NCBI RefSeq assembly: GCF_000181515.1
Contig: NZ_ABCG01000002.1
Span: 186,001-250,000, forward strand
Direction of reading: 5' to 3'
Length of the DNA: 64,000 bases
Origin: Erythrobacter sp. SD-21
GTDB taxonomy: Bacteria > Pseudomonadota > Alphaproteobacteria > Sphingomonadales > Sphingomonadaceae
The first letter of the stretch is position 1. Each line of letters opens with the position of its first letter. The position numbers were made by a program, and so were the translations under genes. Shown here one piece after another: positions 1 to 7,780 of the stretch. The notes beneath the pieces were generated by a model that saw nothing but the letters and a program-made list of their open reading frames with translations, did no database searches and was not told the DNA's origin.

Positions 1-461
1 ATGAAGTCCTCCAGCGCCAGCGCGCCGCGCTCGAGGTGCCAGCCATCGAAGAAACGGTGCATTGACACATAGGTCTCGTGCGGGTCGCGCAGCGTGACGA
101 TGTAGAGCGCGCCTTGCGGCAGCCGTTCGTATTCGCGGTGGCTCTTGAACCCGCGCGGGGCGGCGCGCTGGGGCGCGTTGACGTCGAGATCCACCATGGT
201 CGCCGTGTCTTCCCACGGCGTCATCCGGCTGATGTCGTCGAAGTCCATGTCGGGCTGCCCCGTGGCGGCGACCATGCGCAGCTGGTGGAACATCTGCTGG
301 GTCATGGTGGTGCCGCTCTTGGCCCAGCTGGTGATGAAGGTATCGCCCGGCTGCGGGTCGATCGTGTGGTGCGGCTTGGGCTCGCTCAGCGCGGCGAGCG
401 CGCCCATGTTGATCCCGAATTCCTCGATCGTCCGCGCGCGGCGGCCAAGCCCTACAGTCAT
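1..461 (-). CDS. Sulfotransferase family protein (5' part only)
   Basis: The gene runs off the left edge, so only about 153 N-terminal residues are visible, starting MTVGLGRR. The residues TFITSWAKSGTTMTQQMF form the PAPS 5'-phosphosulfate-binding loop of the sulfotransferase fold (PF00685). Further on, FKSHREYERLP and YIVTLRDPHETYVSMHRFF match the 3'-phosphate-binding region with its R-D-P. Such enzymes transfer sulfate from PAPS to hydroxyl or amino groups of small molecules or glycans; the substrate cannot be read from this part. The start was chosen as the ATG that opens the conserved reading frame; a second ATG four bases upstream is out of frame. It is divergent from the DUF4870 gene. 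Confidence 0.8.
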   Translation of the reverse strand, partial: MTVGLGRRARTIEEFGINMGALAALSEPKPHHTIDPQPGDTFITSWAKSGTTMTQQMFHQLRMVAATGQPDMDFDDISRMTPWEDTATMVDLDVNAPQRAAPRGFKSHREYERLPQGALYIVTLRDPHETYVSMHRFFDGWHLERGALALEDF

Positions 462-598
462 GCATCGCTCCCGGCAAAGGCGCGACCCGGCGCCGCGCAT
501 CCTAGCAAGTGGGGGCGAGGCGGCAAGATGGGCGGCGCATTTGGGCTTTTGCGCAAAGCGCGGTATCGTGGACGTCCTATCCACGGGAGGAGGGATGC

Positions 599-1051
599 AT
601 GATGGATGACAGGAACACCAACCTCGACGGCGATCGCGCGCAGATGGGCGAGGCCCCGCCCCGCAGCGACACGCCCAACCGGCCCACACGCAGCAGCCCG
701 CGCCGCGAGGTGCAATCGAGCGAGTTCGACGCCAATCGCCCCACGGTGATCGCGCTGCTCTACCTCGCCAGCTTCGTCACCGGGATCACCGGCCTTGTCG
801 GCGTGGTACTCGCCCACGTCTGGCAGGGCGAGCGGGCCGAGGGCTGGATGGCTTCGCATTACACCTATCTCATCCGCACCTTCTGGTTCGCCTTCCTCGC
901 CGGGATCGTGGCCTTCCTGCTGAGCATGGTGCTGATCGGCTTCCTGCTGTTCCCGGTGATCGCGATCTGGTTCGGCGTGCGCAGCGTGATGAGCCTGATG
1001 AAGGCCCAGAGGCGCGAACCCATGCCCGATCCGCAGACGCTCCTGTTCTGA
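599..1051 (+). CDS. DUF4870 family membrane protein
   Basis: A 150-residue protein with about 50 polar N-terminal residues, followed by hydrophobic segments around residues 48-70 and 84-120 separated by a short loop (WQGERAEGWMASHYTYLIRTFW). The second block looks like a hairpin of two helices. The H-Y-x-Y-x-I-R-T-FW pattern and layout resemble the DUF4870 (Tic20-like fold) group of small inner-membrane proteins of unknown function. Start: tandem ATGs at 599 and 602 lie behind a strong purine-rich ribosome-binding site (GGGAGGAGGG). An out-of-frame ATG at 595 was rejected because its frame closes at once. A GC-rich inverted repeat (about 1060-1085) follows the stop. Confidence 0.75.
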   Translation: MMDDRNTNLDGDRAQMGEAPPRSDTPNRPTRSSPRREVQSSEFDANRPTVIALLYLASFVTGITGLVGVVLAHVWQGERAEGWMASHYTYLIRTFWFAFLAGIVAFLLSMVLIGFLLFPVIAIWFGVRSVMSLMKAQRREPMPDPQTLLF

Positions 1052-1140
1052 CCTCGCTGTTGGAGCGGCCTGCGCGCCGCTCCGACAGGATGGAACAGAT
1101 GGAACACGGTCCTGGCGGAAAAATCCGCGCCGGACGCAAG

Positions 1141-1174
1141 ACGGCCCGCGTCCGGGGAGGATGCGGGCCGTTTT
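1141..1174 (+). terminator. Rho-independent terminator-like hairpin
   Basis: ACGGCCCGC (1141-1149) pairs perfectly with GCGGGCCGT (1163-1171), giving a 9-bp stem with a 13-base loop followed by a short run of T. It sits about 90 bases after the DUF4870 stop and before the convergent DUF1294 gene, where it can serve rightward transcription. Confidence 0.5.
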
Positions 1175-1256
1175 CGTGTGCGTCATGGCTGCGAGGATGG
1201 CGGAGCGGCGAAGGGTAGGAAAGTGGCTCCTGTGCCTCGCTACCGCTACGCCCCGT

Positions 1257-1577
1257 TCACACGCCCCGGTAAATTGTGAAAACCCAGAAACAAAGCAACG
1301 CGCCCTGACTGGCGAGGATCATCTTCAGATAGCTTGAGAACGGTTGCTTGCGGGTCTTGTGGCGAAACAGCGCGCGACCGGCGAAGGCCCCGGGTGTCCC
1401 GCCGACAGCCGCCCAGAACACCAGGGTATCTTCGCTGATCCGGCGCGAGCCCGTTTCGGCCAGGGCCTTGTCGATGCCGAAAATGGCGAAGGAGACGAGG
1501 TTCACGAGGATGAGGGCGTATGCGATTGTCTCGGGGGTAAGGGAGAACAGCCCCATGATCTCATAGGCGAGAAGCAT
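1257..1577 (-). CDS. DUF1294 family membrane protein
   Basis: A 106-residue protein with three hydrophobic segments (about residues 13-32, 52-68 and 82-103). The central F-G-I-D-K-x-x-A stretch, followed by R-R-I-S-E-x-T-L and G-G-x-P-G-A-x-x-G, is the signature of DUF1294, a small inner-membrane family of unknown function. Its first ATG directly follows a TGA that closes an open frame on the same strand; an internal ATG at residue 8 is an alternative start. It is convergent with the DUF4870 gene. Confidence 0.8.
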   Translation of the reverse strand: MLLAYEIMGLFSLTPETIAYALILVNLVSFAIFGIDKALAETGSRRISEDTLVFWAAVGGTPGAFAGRALFRHKTRKQPFSSYLKMILASQGALLCFWVFTIYRGV

Positions 1578-1757
1578 TCAGAAATATGTCCGGACAAGTG
1601 CGACGCTCACGCCGACAAGGGGCGAGAGGACAAGGATGATCCAGGGCCAGCGCCCTCCCGAAAGCGAGCCGGCATCACAAGCGGCAATTTCGTGCGGCTT
1701 CCGGTGAAGACGGTTTCCGAGTTTCCGCGCGGCCGTGGGCTCATCCGCACGGCCTAG
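1578..1757 (-). other. Open frame without start codon upstream of DUF1294
   Basis: The leftward frame that ends with TGA immediately before the DUF1294 ATG is open for about 60 codons and encodes a plausible C-terminal membrane helix (WPWIILVLSPLVGVSVALV). No ATG or GTG opens it. An ATG at 1744 begins a different frame (MSPRPRGNSETVF), and a single-base shift would join the two. This could be a frameshifted small gene or chance; I do not recognise it. Confidence 0.2.
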
Positions 1758-1867
1758 GCGCGAATTGTGCCGTAACGGTTAATTGTCCCGATGGCGCAGG
1801 CTGTTAGCGGCGGAAAATACCCCGACCCGAATTGCCTCCTTTGGGCATACCCCTATCGTCCCGCCCC

Positions 1868-2368
1868 ATGGTGAAACCCGCCCGTTTCCGAAAAGGCCGA
1901 TATCCTAGGACGAAGGTCTCGAGCGGGGCGAAATGGGTCGTCCTGCTTGCGCTGGTGCTGGCCGCATGGTTCGCGCTGCGCGAGCCCGTGGCCCCGCCCG
2001 AACGGGTGGACGAGGTGGCGATGACCTTCCGTCTCTGCGGCGAAGCGGGGCGCGGCCCTTGCGTGATCGACGGCGACACGCTCGCGATAGGCCAGCGCCG
2101 CGTGCGCCTGACCGGCTTCGACGCGCCCGAGATGGACGGCGCCTGCGAGGCCGAGCGCGCGAAAGCCGCCCGGGCCCGCGACGCGCTGCTAAGCTGGCTC
2201 GACCAGGGCCGCTTCCACTGGACCGGCGGGACGGAGCCTCCCTACGACCAATACGGCCGCGAACTGCGCGAAGCGCGGCGGGGGGATGACTTGCTGGCCG
2301 ACCACATGATCGCCGCCGGGCTGGCCGAGGGCATGGGCTGGGGCGCGGAGCGGGTGGAGTGGTGTTGA
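1868..2368 (+). CDS. Membrane-anchored thermonuclease-like (SNase) protein
   Basis: A 166-residue protein with a basic N-terminus, one hydrophobic anchor (about residues 23-36) and a staphylococcal-nuclease-like domain. The stretch CVIDGDTLAIGQRRVRLTGF followed by D-A-P-E carries the SNase-fold calcium and catalytic pattern (D-G-D-T, then R-L, then D-A-P-E). The downstream YDQYGR-E-L also fits the family. The domain is short compared with secreted Staphylococcus nuclease, so activity is likely but not certain. Start: the first ATG in the frame is at 1868; the frame extends upstream only to a TTG. The catalytic domain is predicted to face the periplasm. Confidence 0.75.
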   Translation: MVKPARFRKGRYPRTKVSSGAKWVVLLALVLAAWFALREPVAPPERVDEVAMTFRLCGEAGRGPCVIDGDTLAIGQRRVRLTGFDAPEMDGACEAERAKAARARDALLSWLDQGRFHWTGGTEPPYDQYGRELREARRGDDLLADHMIAAGLAEGMGWGAERVEWC

Positions 2369-2627
2369 GTGTTTGTTTTGCGAACCCGCCTCCGCGGGCC
2401 GGTGGCCTCTGGCCGTCTACGACTCCCTCGCTAGACGTGCGGCAAGCCGCACCCGCTGCGGGCGGGCGCTTGCCCTTGCGAACCTCGACTACGGCTCGCT
2501 CTATTTCTTCCCGACCTTATGGGCGGTCAATGTGCAGTGGGACGAAAAGCCGGAGCGGCGGGTGGATAGCTATGCGGTGCCGAAAGGGCGGTGGAGCCAA
2601 GATTTGGCTCCAAGCAAACCGTTGGAC
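2369..2627 (+). repeat. Palindrome-rich intergenic block, possible dispersed repeat
   Basis: This gap after the nuclease gene holds several small inverted repeats, for example GTGCGGC-AA-GCCGCAC at 2437-2452, and GC-rich near-repeats of GGCC and GCGGGC between 2385 and 2480. A frame of 86 codons crosses it (2373-2633), but its first half is the palindromic tract and I do not recognise the product. The texture resembles repetitive extragenic elements. Without the rest of the genome, copy number cannot be judged. Confidence 0.3.
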
Positions 2628-3323
2628 TTATAGTGGCCAGACAGTCGCTCTCCGCCTCTTAAACTGAAACTGAACTTCGCACCTCTCGTCCGCGACGGCT
2701 CTCTGTCCATCTGGTTGAGCGACGATGAAGCGATCACCTACCGGCATCAATACAACGCTCTCGCCGCAGGTTGGGTAGTGGCCAACGAGGTCTTCAAATT
2801 CATCATAGCGAAGCGAAAATCCATGGCTGAATCCAGTAGCCAGCAATATCCCAGTGAACATCATGAATGTCGCAACCGCATGGGTCACTCGAAGGTCGAG
2901 ATCATTCTTTTCCGCAACCGATCGAGCGGCCTTAGCGTAAAAGGGTATTCCCGCTAGCAGCAGGAAAACGAAAACCACTGTATCGCGACTGAAATAAGCG
3001 ATCACAAAGCCCAATAGGCATAGCCAAGGAAAGGCTTTGATCGGGAAGGATGCTATCGGGCCTTCCAAAGTCGGGTGTTGCTCGAATTCTTCACGACCTT
3101 TGATCTTAAGTGGATCATTGACCTGATAGAGATGCCCATAAACGTAGGCCCCGAACATCAAAAAATAGAAAGGGGCGACTTTCCCAAACGAGATCGAAAA
3201 GATGTCAGATGGAGAGGCGAATACGACGGATTGTCCGCCGAAGCCGAAGTGAACCAGATACAAATAGAGGTAGCAGACGCCGATGTATAATATCGGCGCT
3301 GCTACTAAGAGGCGGCCAATCAC
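2628..3323 (-). CDS. Unknown multi-pass membrane protein coupled to nrdB
   Basis: A 231-residue protein I do not recognise. Hydrophobic segments lie near residues 4-25, 46-66, 97-110, 113-128 and 149-167, and the last 60 residues look soluble and basic at the end (FQFKRRRATVWPL). The start is a GTG that overlaps the nrdB stop in a GTGA, so it is probably translated by coupling to nrdB. Base composition is clearly lower in GC than both neighbours (30 G/C of 60 at 2821-2880 by hand count), which hints at a different origin. It is unusual to find a membrane protein as the tail gene of a ribonucleotide reductase transcript. Confidence 0.7.
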   Translation of the reverse strand: MIGRLLVAAPILYIGVCYLYLYLVHFGFGGQSVVFASPSDIFSISFGKVAPFYFLMFGAYVYGHLYQVNDPLKIKGREEFEQHPTLEGPIASFPIKAFPWLCLLGFVIAYFSRDTVVFVFLLLAGIPFYAKAARSVAEKNDLDLRVTHAVATFMMFTGILLATGFSHGFSLRYDEFEDLVGHYPTCGESVVLMPVGDRFIVAQPDGQRAVADERCEVQFQFKRRRATVWPL

Positions 3324-4378
3324 TCCGCCGCCACAGCCCCTTCGCCGTCTTCGAACAGGCCCGGGCCGTCGTCCGCGATCTCTTCCTCGTTCGCGGCCTT
3401 GGCGCTCTGGCGCTTGTCGAAGCTCGACCACACCGTGTTCCAGTCGCCCTTGGTCGCGCCCTTGGAATATTCGGTGGCGCGCTGTTCGAAGAAGTTGGCG
3501 TGCTCCACGCCGTTGATCAGCGGGGCGAGCCAGGGCAGCGGGTGATCGTCGACCATGTAGATCGGGTCGAGGTTCAGCTGTCCCAGGCGCCAGTCGGCGA
3601 TGTAGCGGATGTACTTCTTGATGTCCTTGGGCGTCATGCCTGACACCGGACCCATCTCGAAGGCGAGGTCGATGAAGTTGTCCTCCAGCCGCACCGTCTT
3701 CTGGCAGATGTCGATGATGTCTTCCTTGACCGCCTTGGTCAGGCAATCCCGCTCGCGCACGAATTCGTGGAACATGCGGATGATGCCTTCGCAATGCAGG
3801 CTTTCGTCGCGGATCGACCAGCTGACGATCTGGCCCATGCCCTTCATCTTGTTGAAGCGCGGGAAGTTCATCAGCATGGCGAAGCTGGCGAACAGCTGCA
3901 TGCCTTCGGTAAACGCGCCGAACATGGCGAGCGTGCGGGCGATGTCCTCGTCGTTATCGACCCCGAACTGCTGCATGTAATTGTGCTTGTCGGCCATTTC
4001 CTCGTAATCGAGGAAGGCGGAATATTCGCTTTCCGGCATGCCGATGGTGTCGAGCAGATGGCTGTAGGCCGCGATGTGCACCGTCTCCATGTTCGAAAAC
4101 GCGGTGAGCATCATCTTCACTTCGGTTGGCTTGAACACGCGGCCGTATTTGTCGTGGTAGCAATCCTGCACCTCGACATCGGCCTGGGTGAAGAAGCGGA
4201 AAATCTGCGTGAGCAGGTTGCGCTCGTGCTCGGTCAGCTTCTGCGCCCAGTCGCGGCAGTCTTCGCCCAGCGGCACTTCTTCCGGCATCCAGTGGATCTG
4301 CTGCTGGCGTTTCCAGAATTCGTAGGCCCACGGGTATTCGAAGGGCTTGTAGGTCTTTCTGGCTTCGAGCAACGACAT
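3320..4378 (-). CDS. nrdB: Class Ia ribonucleotide reductase, beta subunit
   Basis: The 352-residue beta subunit houses the diiron-tyrosyl radical cofactor that NrdA needs to reduce ribonucleoside diphosphates. The metal ligands and radical site can be placed: D67, then E98-T-V-H101-I-A-A-Y105 (same H-to-Y spacing as the E. coli radical tyrosine), then the E-x-x-x-x-E and E-x-x-H ligands in FTEGMQLF and IRDESLHCEGI. Start is the ATG of MSLLEARKTY. nrdA lies on the same strand about 3.4 kb upstream with three other genes between, so the subunits are probably not co-transcribed. The stop overlaps the following membrane gene. Confidence 0.96.
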   Translation of the reverse strand: MSLLEARKTYKPFEYPWAYEFWKRQQQIHWMPEEVPLGEDCRDWAQKLTEHERNLLTQIFRFFTQADVEVQDCYHDKYGRVFKPTEVKMMLTAFSNMETVHIAAYSHLLDTIGMPESEYSAFLDYEEMADKHNYMQQFGVDNDEDIARTLAMFGAFTEGMQLFASFAMLMNFPRFNKMKGMGQIVSWSIRDESLHCEGIIRMFHEFVRERDCLTKAVKEDIIDICQKTVRLEDNFIDLAFEMGPVSGMTPKDIKKYIRYIADWRLGQLNLDPIYMVDDHPLPWLAPLINGVEHANFFEQRATEYSKGATKGDWNTVWSSFDKRQSAKAANEEEIADDGPGLFEDGEGAVAAE

Positions 4379-4518
4379 CTTGTGTCTCCGGCGTTTGTGT
4401 TCAGCGACTCATATAGGGAATCATGGAGCGGAATCGAAGGCAAGGGGGGATGATTCGGTGGGGATAAGAACTGGGTAACTTTTCCCGCGGGAAGCGCCCT
4501 TTGCATGCGACCAGTTGC

Positions 4519-4544
4519 GGAACGGCATCAGGTGGTAGTCCGTT
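4519..4544 (+). promoter_or_regulatory. EcfG-type general stress promoter
   Basis: GGAAC at 4519-4523 and CGTT at 4541-4544 are separated by 17 bases, the exact consensus (GGAAC-N16/17-CGTT) of the alphaproteobacterial general stress sigma factor EcfG. The predicted transcript starts near 4550, just ahead of the AAGGAG ribosome-binding site of the gene at 4567. Confidence 0.7.
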
Positions 4545-4566
4545 GAGTGGGTGAAGGAGATTTCCC

Positions 4567-4989
4567 ATGGGACAGTATGAACCGAACGACAGCCGCGATG
4601 TAACGCTTACCGACGGACACGAACCGGGCGGGATCAAGCGCACCGGCCCGCGCGAAGCAGAAACGCGCCAGCATGAAGAGCAGCAGCAAAACGAAGGCGC
4701 CCAGCCCGGCAACCAGCAACAGGCGCTCGACGCGCAGACCGGCGGCCCGCGTCCGGAATACGACCAGTACGAGGTCAACCAGGCCGGAAACATCAACAAG
4801 CAGGCCGAAGCGCAACAGGGCTATGGCAATGCGCGCGACGATGACGGCCAGATGGAGCAGGACGTCGCAACCGGCGATTTCGGCAGCGCTCCCATCGCAC
4901 AGAGCGACAGCGCGCAGCCGGGCGAGATATCCGACCGGCCCGACGAACGCGCTGCGGCCGACGCCAACCGGCCTCTCGGCGAGAGCTGA
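4567..4989 (+). CDS. Hydrophilic, probably disordered stress protein
   Basis: A 140-residue protein, almost entirely polar, rich in Q, E, D, G and N, with no hydrophobic segment and no domain I recognise. Low complexity and composition (HEEQQQNEGAQPGNQQQ) suggest an intrinsically disordered cytosolic protein of hydrophilin type. An AAGGAGA ribosome-binding site precedes the ATG. An EcfG-consensus promoter ends 22 bases upstream, predicting induction in general stress (starvation, desiccation, osmotic or oxidative). A terminator follows. A frame of similar length exists on the opposite strand, but its ribosome-binding site and composition are poor. The protective role is inference from composition and promoter. 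Confidence 0.72.
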   Translation: MGQYEPNDSRDVTLTDGHEPGGIKRTGPREAETRQHEEQQQNEGAQPGNQQQALDAQTGGPRPEYDQYEVNQAGNINKQAEAQQGYGNARDDDGQMEQDVATGDFGSAPIAQSDSAQPGEISDRPDERAAADANRPLGES

Positions 4990-5067
4990 CACGAGTTTCA
5001 CAGTACGGGGCTAAAGCGAACTTGTTCGGTTTTCCCCTTTTGCGGGCAAGTTCCGCAGAACCCCCGG

Positions 5068-5106
5068 CGCCCCGCCTTTCTTAGGCGGGGCGTCAACTTT
5101 TTTATG
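5068..5106 (+). terminator. Rho-independent terminator
   Basis: CGCCCCGCCT (5068-5077) pairs with AGGCGGGGCG (5083-5092), a perfect 10-bp GC-rich stem with a 5-base loop. Five bases later comes a run of six T. It terminates the gene at 4567. Confidence 0.8.
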
Positions 5107-5247
5107 CTTCCTGTCCTCTTGCAGACAGCGTTGCCAGCTTGCTCCGTTCGTTGCTCCTACCCGTGCATCAGGCTCGACGAAACGTGGACCCCATCGGCCG
5201 TCCTTCCGTTGATTAGGTGTAACCAACTTATAACAAAAGGATTTAAT

Positions 5248-5493
5248 ATGTTTGAGAAGCTCCGCATTAAGGAACACATGGAAGTCGCCAACTCGGAAGG
5301 TCTCCACGTCGGGACCGTGGATGAAGTGAAGGACGACGCCATTAAGCTGACGAAGTCGGACAGTTCCGACGATATGCACCACTTCCTCTCGCTGGATGTT
5401 GTCGACAAGATTGACGACAACCGCATCTATCTTAAGGAAGGCGCACGCATTCCCGAAGGCCTCGGCAACAAGGCCGCCGTGGTAGACGCCTAA
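5248..5493 (+). CDS. DUF2171 domain protein
   Basis: An 81-residue soluble protein (MFEKLRIKEHMEV) composed of a single small beta-rich domain. The pattern I-K-E-H-M-E-V, then G-x-x-V-G-T-V-D, then I-K-L-T-K-x-D, resembles DUF2171, a PRC-barrel-like family common in sphingomonads and often found near stress genes. Its function is unknown. An AAAAGGA ribosome-binding site lies 6 bases before the ATG. It stands alone between two terminators. The 5101-5247 leader is long and AT-richer; I see no clear promoter match there. Confidence 0.8.
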   Translation: MFEKLRIKEHMEVANSEGLHVGTVDEVKDDAIKLTKSDSSDDMHHFLSLDVVDKIDDNRIYLKEGARIPEGLGNKAAVVDA

Positions 5494-5528
5494 CCAAAAT
5501 TCGCCGGGCCTGTCCCGGTACGAACAAG

Positions 5529-5568
5529 ACCCCGCTTGCCCTTCTAAATAGGGCAAGCGGGGTTTTTG
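5529..5568 (+). terminator. Strong rho-independent terminator
   Basis: ACCCCGCTTGCCC (5529-5541) pairs with GGGCAAGCGGGGT (5551-5563), a perfect 13-bp stem with a 9-base loop followed by five T. It closes the DUF2171 gene. Confidence 0.9.
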
Positions 5569-5638
5569 CATGCGCAAATCTACGTAGTTCCCGACTGCTA
5601 CTGTTGAAATACTGCTATGATATTGCCCCGCTCAAACC

Positions 5639-6841
5639 ATGCGGATGCAATTAGCCAAGAGACCGGTCGAAGCCGGCATGATCGAATGGTGGCGGGGACG
5701 AAAAATCCACTGCCCGCCTCACTTGCGTGCGCCACTGGAGCGGGCGGTCGACGCAAGGCATCATAACGAATCGCGCTTTCTCTCGGTCGTGGCTCTCCTG
5801 TTTTCCGTCGCGTCTCTGATTCTCGATGTGGTTAGCATACCCGACCACGCAGCAGCGGTGGCCGCCTTACGCCTATCGTTCACGATTCCGGTATTTTGCT
5901 TCGTTCTTCTGACACCTTCGTCTCATCTGGCCCTTTCGAAGGTCCTGCTTGGAATGGGATTGTGCGGCCTGGCCGTTACGATGCTCTTGGCAAGCAGTTA
6001 TGCCCATCCTCCCGAAAACGCGTTCATGGCGATCGGAGTGCTGGTCATGTTCGGCCTTGCCATTCCTCTACTTCCTTTCAGACGACGGGGGATGCTGTTC
6101 TTTATCGGCGGCACCGTAATCACGACGGGATCGCTTGTCCTGCACACCCATGGAAGCGGAGAGTTTGCCCGCACTTACCTGGTAATCCTTGTTCTGGTTG
6201 CGGTAGCAGCGGGCATCTTGTCGCGGCGCATTCGCTGGCTCGAAAAACGAACGATTCTGCTCACCCTGCAGGCGGAAGACCGGGCGGGTGATCTGGAGCA
6301 GAGCAATCGCCGGCTTACCGAGCTTTCGATGCAGGATCCCCTTACGGATCTCGCAAATCGCCGCTGGGCCGAGAAAGCGTTCGAGCGGCATTACGCGTTG
6401 TCACCAGCGGAAGCGCCGGGCCAGACGGCGATCTTGCTCATCGATATCGATCGCTTCAAGGAGATCAACGATCGGTGGGGGCACGATGTCGGGGATCGCG
6501 GTCTGCAGGCCGTCGCGGAAGTTCTGCGTCACGCCGCCAGCGGCACTTCCGGGCTTGCCGCGCGCTTCGGGGGCGAGGAATTCGTAATATTGCTGCGCGT
6601 TGATGGGCCGGGCGAAGCGCGTCGATTTGCAGAAGAAGTCCGGGCAAGCATCGAACGGATCGAGATCGAGGTCGATAGCCCCCCGAGGAAATTGGGATGT
6701 ACGGTGAGCATCGGAGTGGTGGTGCACGCTGGCGAGGAAAAACCGAGCCTGTCAAAATTGCTAAAGCGCGCTGACAAGGTTCTTTATCAAGCAAAGAGCG
6801 ACGGGCGGAACCGCAGCGTGCTCTCCGGCATCGCGGCCTAG
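5639..6841 (+). CDS. Membrane-bound diguanylate cyclase (GGDEF)
   Basis: A 400-residue protein. Residues about 48-200 contain six hydrophobic segments of an uncharacterised membrane sensor. Then follows a short coiled linker (about 205-230) and a GGDEF domain. The active-site loop is RFGGEEF with GGEEF at residues 311-315, and the substrate and metal region LLIDIDRFKEIND is intact, so it should make cyclic-di-GMP from two GTP. The RxxD inhibitory site normally five residues before the loop is absent (SGTSGLAA there), so product inhibition through that site is not expected. Start is the first ATG of the frame at 5639; two later in-frame ATGs are possible. It likely feeds the PilZ and NfrB readers elsewhere in the window, but that link is inference. 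Confidence 0.9.
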   Translation: MRMQLAKRPVEAGMIEWWRGRKIHCPPHLRAPLERAVDARHHNESRFLSVVALLFSVASLILDVVSIPDHAAAVAALRLSFTIPVFCFVLLTPSSHLALSKVLLGMGLCGLAVTMLLASSYAHPPENAFMAIGVLVMFGLAIPLLPFRRRGMLFFIGGTVITTGSLVLHTHGSGEFARTYLVILVLVAVAAGILSRRIRWLEKRTILLTLQAEDRAGDLEQSNRRLTELSMQDPLTDLANRRWAEKAFERHYALSPAEAPGQTAILLIDIDRFKEINDRWGHDVGDRGLQAVAEVLRHAASGTSGLAARFGGEEFVILLRVDGPGEARRFAEEVRASIERIEIEVDSPPRKLGCTVSIGVVVHAGEEKPSLSKLLKRADKVLYQAKSDGRNRSVLSGIAA

Positions 6842-6850
6842 GTCAGGGCG

Positions 6851-7669
6851 TTAGTCCCCTTCGGGAATGAAGCCGACGATGCGCAAGGGGCCGCCGCTGC
6901 CGTCGCGTATCTTGACCGGCAGGGCGACGATATGCGCGCCCGCTGCCGGAAGCGCGCCGAGATTGGCGACATTCTCGAAACCCGGGATATTCTCGCCCAG
7001 CAGGATACGGTGCGCGATGAAATCCTGCGACTTGCCGTAGTCGAGGCTGGGCGTGTCGAGACCGACCGCGGCCACCTCGCGCTCTTCGGCAAGGAACCGC
7101 GCCGCGTCTTCGGATAAGCCCGGGAAGCTCAGTTCGGCCACGCCCTCGGCCCCGCGCTTCGCTGTCCCCATGTAGCGGGTGCGGTCGGGCCAGTATTGGT
7201 CGAAACCGGTCCGGAATAGGACGATCGCGCCTTCGGGAAGGCGTCCGTGTGCTTGCTCCCAGCGCTCGACATCGGCGACGGTGAAGCGATAATCGCGATT
7301 CTCCTCGCATTGCTGGCGGACATCGATCACCGCGGTGGGGCCGATCAGCCGGTCGAGCGGGATCCGGTCGGTGGTCTGGCGCCCTTCGGCAAAATGCTCC
7401 GGCGCGTCGAGATGAGTGCCGCCGTGTTCGGACAGGCGCAGGTCGTAGGAACTGTAGAACCAGCCGCCCTCGGTTTCGCCATGCACGACTTCGACATGGG
7501 CGTATTCACTGGCGGTGGGCCAGAAGACGTTGTCCTCGTCGAGCGCGTGGGTGAGATCGACCCAGGTGCCGGCGAAGGGATCGGCCGGGGCCGTGGTTTC
7601 CGATGCCTTCCCCTGCTGGCACGCGGCGAGCGCGAGGGCGGCGGAAAGGGCGAAGTTGGCGTGGCGCAT
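6851..7669 (-). CDS. Cyclase-family hydrolase, predicted lipoprotein
   Basis: A 272-residue protein starting MRHANFALSAALALAAC, a lipoprotein signal with the lipobox L-A-A-C. The mature part is a cyclase/kynurenine-formamidase-like domain (PF04199). WVDLTHALDEDNVFWP opens it, and the metal-binding H-G-G-T-H-L-D-A-P is intact. The later GLDTPSLDYG also matches. Family members hydrolyse amide or lactone bonds in small aromatic compounds using a metal; the substrate is unknown. The start at 7669 was preferred over an upstream ATG (7702) because it has an AGGAGA ribosome-binding site and gives the clean signal peptide. It lies downstream of nrdA behind a terminator. Confidence 0.85.
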   Translation of the reverse strand: MRHANFALSAALALAACQQGKASETTAPADPFAGTWVDLTHALDEDNVFWPTASEYAHVEVVHGETEGGWFYSSYDLRLSEHGGTHLDAPEHFAEGRQTTDRIPLDRLIGPTAVIDVRQQCEENRDYRFTVADVERWEQAHGRLPEGAIVLFRTGFDQYWPDRTRYMGTAKRGAEGVAELSFPGLSEDAARFLAEEREVAAVGLDTPSLDYGKSQDFIAHRILLGENIPGFENVANLGALPAAGAHIVALPVKIRDGSGGPLRIVGFIPEGD

Positions 7670-7723
7670 GGCAGGCTTCTCCTGCGCCCCAGCCTCGCAC
7701 ACCCCCGCGGCGGGAATGAGGCA

Positions 7724-7764
7724 CGAAAAGGCCCCGCCCTCACTACCGGAGGACGGGGCTTTTC
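7724..7764 (-). terminator. Terminator of nrdA
   Basis: Read leftward, GAAAAGCCCCGTCCTC pairs (one bulge, one G-T) with GAGGGCGGGGCCTTTTC across a 6-base loop, ending in TTTT. It lies 17-57 bases past the nrdA stop and is nearly symmetrical, but the only upstream gene it can serve is nrdA. Confidence 0.75.
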
Positions 7765-7780
7765 GAATTGCCGCCGCCGC

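Noticed and set aside
3324-3794. N-terminal extension of the membrane gene at 2628
   Set aside because: The upstream part of the open frame is an out-of-frame copy of nrdB; the real start is the GTG overlapping the nrdB stop.
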